A DNA stretch of 25,568 nt, taken from contig NZ_DYZA01000144.1 of NCBI RefSeq assembly GCF_020741395.1, forward strand, positions 1 through 25,568, given 5' to 3'. The DNA is from Mailhella massiliensis. Its GTDB lineage: Bacteria; Desulfobacterota; Desulfovibrionia; Desulfovibrionales; Desulfovibrionaceae. The translations under genes were made by a program, and so were the position numbers. Shown here piece after piece: positions 23,032-25,568 of the stretch (position 1 is the stretch's first letter; each line of letters starts with the position of its first letter). The notes beneath the pieces are model-generated. The model had not been told where the DNA came from, made no database searches, and worked only from the letters and a program-made list of their open reading frames with translations.

Positions 23032-24477
23032 TCAGGACAAAGGGGCTTCCTTTTCCTGCGGGCCTCTTCCTCCAAGGCCGAGACGCTTCATCTTCCTCTG
23101 AAGGGTGCGCAGGTTGAGTCCCAGGCGCCTTGCAGCCTCGCCTCTATGCCATCGGCAGGCTTCCAGTGTTTTGCGGATAAGCTTTTCTTCAAGCTGAAGC
23201 GTGGCCTCTTCCAAAGTGATGCCTTCCTCAGGCTCAGCCGGCATAAGGGAAGATGCCGCTCGGGCGGCCTCCCCCAAAGAATCCAGCGCAGCTTCGCCGA
23301 AGGCGGCATAACGGTCGAGGAAGTTATAAAGCTCGCGGATATTGCCCGGCCACGGGTAACGCTCCATGGCAAGGCGGACATTGAGCGGAATATCCACATG
23401 CGCCCCCCGTCGCTCCTGCCAGGCGGCCGTAAGCAGGGGAAGATCTCCCAACCTCTCTCTGAGAGGAGGAAGCGTAATGGCAAGAACATGCACGCGATAA
23501 TAGAAATCTGCGCGCATTTTCTTTTCCTTCACCATTTTCCTGAGATCCTGATTGGTGGCGGCCACCAGGCGGAACGACGAGGTTTTCGGCGTATGACTGC
23601 CCACGGGAGTGTACATCTTGTTTTCCAGCGTGCGCAGAAGCTTCACCTGAAGATGCAGGGGAAGCTCGCCGATTTCATCCAGAAAAAGCGTGCCTCCGTC
23701 CGCTGCGGCAATATATCCTTCCTTATTGCCCGTCGCGCCGGTAAAGGCTCCCTTGGTATGCCCGAAAAACTCACTCTCCATGAGTGTTTCAGGAATGGCT
23801 CCGCAGTTCACGGGCACATAGGGGCCCTTTTTCCCGCTCAAGGCATGGATAGCCCGCGCCGCAACATCCTTGCCCGCACCCGTTTCCCCATAAATGATGA
23901 CGTTGGTATCGGTTTCCGCCGCTTTCAGGATGAGTTCGTACACGCGGCGCATGCTCTCACTTTGCCCCACAAGATTGCCGAGGCCGAACAGGTTGGAAGA
24001 GGAGGCACGGAACTGCCTGTTTTCCTCCCGGAGGCTCAGCTCCATGAGCTTCTGCTCGCTCACGTCCATAATGAGGCCTTCGAGATACCACAAGCCGTCG
24101 TCCGGTCCGTAGACACCCTCCCCCTGATCCCACACCCATTTCGTCACATTTCCGGGCAAAAGCAACCGGTACATGACCTGATACGGTTCATGGGCCAGCA
24201 CCCTGTCGTAAATTTCCTGGCGCTGTCTCTGCAGATCATCCGGGTGCGTCATGCGCTCAATGACGTTCTGGTTCTGTCCGAGCATAATATGCGCAGCGAT
24301 GCCCACAAGACGCTCGCTCCCCTCGCTGACGAATTCCAGCACATATTCAAAATGCTGCCCTCCGTCGCTTTCCACCACCTTTTCCGCCCGGCAACGGTAT
24401 ACCATGCCGGGAATATGCGTCAGAAGGCGATAATAGCTCTCTTCCACAGTGGGGGCGAAATACGGCTGCTCCATCAT
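23032..24477 (-). CDS. Sigma-54-dependent transcriptional activator (PAS-AAA+-Fis)
   Basis: A 481-residue enhancer-binding protein. It has an N-terminal PAS/PAC sensor (~residues 12-142, ending YLEGLIMDVSEQK), a helical linker, and an AAA+ domain with Walker A GETGAGKD (~197-204), the sigma-54 contact loop GAFTGA (~243-248), Walker B GGTLFLDE (~261-268) and the YPWPGNIREL motif. It closes with a Fis-type HTH (EEKLIRKTLEACRWHRGEAARRLGLNLRTLQRK). There is no receiver domain and no transmembrane segment, so it senses a cytoplasmic ligand or redox state through PAS. I chose the ATG at 24477, with GAGGAG about 6 bp upstream, over the longer 24516 start. It is the obvious candidate to act at the palindromes and sigma-54 promoters at 17524-17876. 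Its own promoter looks like sigma-70. Confidence 0.95.
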   Translation of the reverse strand: MMEQPYFAPTVEESYYRLLTHIPGMVYRCRAEKVVESDGGQHFEYVLEFVSEGSERLVGIAAHIMLGQNQNVIERMTHPDDLQRQRQEIYDRVLAHEPYQVMYRLLLPGNVTKWVWDQGEGVYGPDDGLWYLEGLIMDVSEQKLMELSLREENRQFRASSSNLFGLGNLVGQSESMRRVYELILKAAETDTNVIIYGETGAGKDVAARAIHALSGKKGPYVPVNCGAIPETLMESEFFGHTKGAFTGATGNKEGYIAAADGGTLFLDEIGELPLHLQVKLLRTLENKMYTPVGSHTPKTSSFRLVAATNQDLRKMVKEKKMRADFYYRVHVLAITLPPLRERLGDLPLLTAAWQERRGAHVDIPLNVRLAMERYPWPGNIRELYNFLDRYAAFGEAALDSLGEAARAASSLMPAEPEEGITLEEATLQLEEKLIRKTLEACRWHRGEAARRLGLNLRTLQRKMKRLGLGGRGPQEKEAPLS

Positions 24478-24543
24478 GCTCTTCTCCTCTGCGGCCCAGA
24501 GTTTACTAAAGGGCATATTCCGATATTCATGGGATTATCTTCG

Positions 24544-24572
24544 GTTCTAAGCCGCCATGAGCGGAGCGTCAA
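24544..24572 (-). promoter_or_regulatory. Putative sigma-70 promoter of the activator gene
   Basis: On the minus strand TTGACG (24572-24567) and TAGAAC (24549-24544) are spaced by exactly 17 bases, about 67 bases upstream of the activator ATG. The expected housekeeping expression of a sigma-54 activator fits this. Confidence 0.6.
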
Positions 24573-24702
24573 GCCGGAGAGGTTTCCCGGCCCGTCCCCT
24601 GCACACGCTGCCTCTGGAAAAAAAAGCATAAAAGAGTTATGAACTTCAAGGGTGCAGGCCATGTTTCCCCTGTACCTTCGCCCCGTTCCGGAAGGATTCC
24701 CC

Positions 24703-25568
24703 ATGCCGCGTAAACAGCAATACTCCATCGGTGAACTGAGTCAACTTTGCAACGTATCGAAAAAGGCCCTGCGTTTCTACGACAAGATCGGCCTTATCTC
24801 CTCGCTGCGCCATGACTACAACAATTACCGGATGTATACGCACGATGAACTTCTTCTCGTTCCGGTACTCAAATATTACAAGCAGATGGGCTTCAAGCTC
24901 GATGAAATGCGCAGGTTCATCTCCGGCCGGAACGGCAATGTATACAGCGCCCTGCGCGCCGCCTTCGAGCAAAAACTCGACGAGCTGCATAAAGCGCAGA
25001 TAGAACTCCGTCGCTGTGAGGAGTCCGTGCGTGACTGGCAGGACCTCATCAGGGAAGCGGAAACCGTTATTGCCGAAAATGTGCACGAGGTATCCGTCAA
25101 ATATGTGGAAAACGTAAAGCTTCTTTTTCAGGAGCAGCCCTTTGACGGTGATATCAAATCTGCAATCATCAACCTCAACTTCATGAACTATGTGGAAAAG
25201 ACGAACAACGCCATAACCGGGCCCGTGTATATCCACTTTTCCAGCATGAAGGACAGATTGGAGGGCAAGGCGCAGACCATACGCATCATGCAGCGTGTGC
25301 TTGAACCTGGAGGAGGTGGCGGTCGTGTTGATTTCGGCGGCTGCATGATGGCCTCATGTTACCATGTCGGCCCGCAGGAAAGCATAAAGGAAACCTACGA
25401 GCGCTGCCTTACCTGGATACGTCGCCACGGCTACGCCATGGGCGAAGACTGCTATGAACGCTATGTCACCGATTACTGGACCACCAGCAACAGCGATTGC
25501 CATGTCACGGAGCTTATGGTGAAAGTGGTGCGCATCATGCCCGAAAGGCATGGGGAAGAAAAAGCACA
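24703..25568 (+). CDS. MerR-family regulator with GyrI-like effector domain (3' end beyond window)
   Basis: The frame from the ATG at 24703 is open to the end of the window (288 codons) without a stop. It has a MerR-type winged helix (YSIGELSQLCNVSKKALRFY, then DKIGLI and NNYRMYTHDELLLV), a long coiled-coil dimerisation helix (~residues 75-130), and a C-terminal domain (~140 onward, GPVYIHFSSM, GRVDFGGCMMASCYHVGP, YERCLTWIRRHGYAMGEDCYERYV) resembling the BmrR/GyrI effector-binding fold. GGAAGGA is the ribosome site; an in-frame ATG at 24661 lacks one. Proteins of this architecture usually sense a small molecule or drug and activate a transporter or enzyme gene by untwisting a long promoter spacer. 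It is divergent from the sigma-54 activator. Its target probably lies to the right of the window. Confidence 0.85.
   Translation, partial: MPRKQQYSIGELSQLCNVSKKALRFYDKIGLISSLRHDYNNYRMYTHDELLLVPVLKYYKQMGFKLDEMRRFISGRNGNVYSALRAAFEQKLDELHKAQIELRRCEESVRDWQDLIREAETVIAENVHEVSVKYVENVKLLFQEQPFDGDIKSAIINLNFMNYVEKTNNAITGPVYIHFSSMKDRLEGKAQTIRIMQRVLEPGGGGGRVDFGGCMMASCYHVGPQESIKETYERCLTWIRRHGYAMGEDCYERYVTDYWTTSNSDCHVTELMVKVVRIMPERHGEEKA

Noticed and set aside
1..25568. CRISPR array
   Set aside because: No set of regularly spaced direct repeats of 23-47 bp is visible anywhere in the window.

Overview
The window looks like a chromosomal segment from a GC-rich, anaerobic, sulfate- or sulfite-reducing type deltaproteobacterium (Desulfovibrionaceae-like, perhaps a gut relative such as Bilophila or Mailhella). 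This is an inference from gene content and protein style, not from any marker search. It holds one island edge, an ABC-transport operon, a core housekeeping block, a decayed insertion sequence and one accessory operon that does not match a pathway I can name.

Left edge (1-2790): the end of an integrative element. It has a terminator, a LuxR-like two-HTH regulator broken by a single-base frameshift, an AlpA/excisionase-like HTH protein, a tyrosine integrase on the minus strand, and about 600 bp of gene-free DNA with an 11-bp tandem repeat, a (GA)9 run and a long hairpin. From 2789 to 8994 everything reads on the minus strand: a small unknown protein, a five-gene operon (permease, ATPase, solute-binding protein, permease, TIGR00725 Rossmann protein) and, upstream of it, a pyridoxal/pyridoxamine kinase. 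The ABC system could be a B6-type importer, judged only from this neighbour.

Core block (9215-14582, plus strand): rpmH, rnpA, yidD, yidC and khpB (jag) in the classical order, then psd and pssA (phosphatidylethanolamine synthesis) where mnmE often follows. A gene-poor stretch comes next, ending in an IS200/IS605-family tnpA wrecked by frameshifts (about 15210-15673) with its left-end hairpins.

Accessory system (15811-24572): a BCCT transporter on the minus strand is divergent from a plus-strand operon. That operon encodes an AP-superfamily phosphohydrolase (COG3379-like), a 176-residue protein resembling only the C-terminal part of that enzyme, an OsmC-like thiol protein, a dihydrolipoamide dehydrogenase and a GcvH-type lipoyl carrier. 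The intergenic region has a consensus sigma-54 promoter toward the BCCT gene, a near-consensus one toward the phosphohydrolase gene, and three related palindromes between them. A PAS-AAA+-Fis sigma-54 activator is encoded convergently just downstream. Together they suggest an inducible uptake and metabolism unit: import of a zwitterionic solute, hydrolysis or transfer by the AP-fold enzyme, and a self-contained lipoyl redox or carrier module (OsmC + Lpd + H protein) without the glycine-cleavage P and T genes. The substrate is unknown. The window ends inside a MerR-family regulator with a GyrI-like effector domain.
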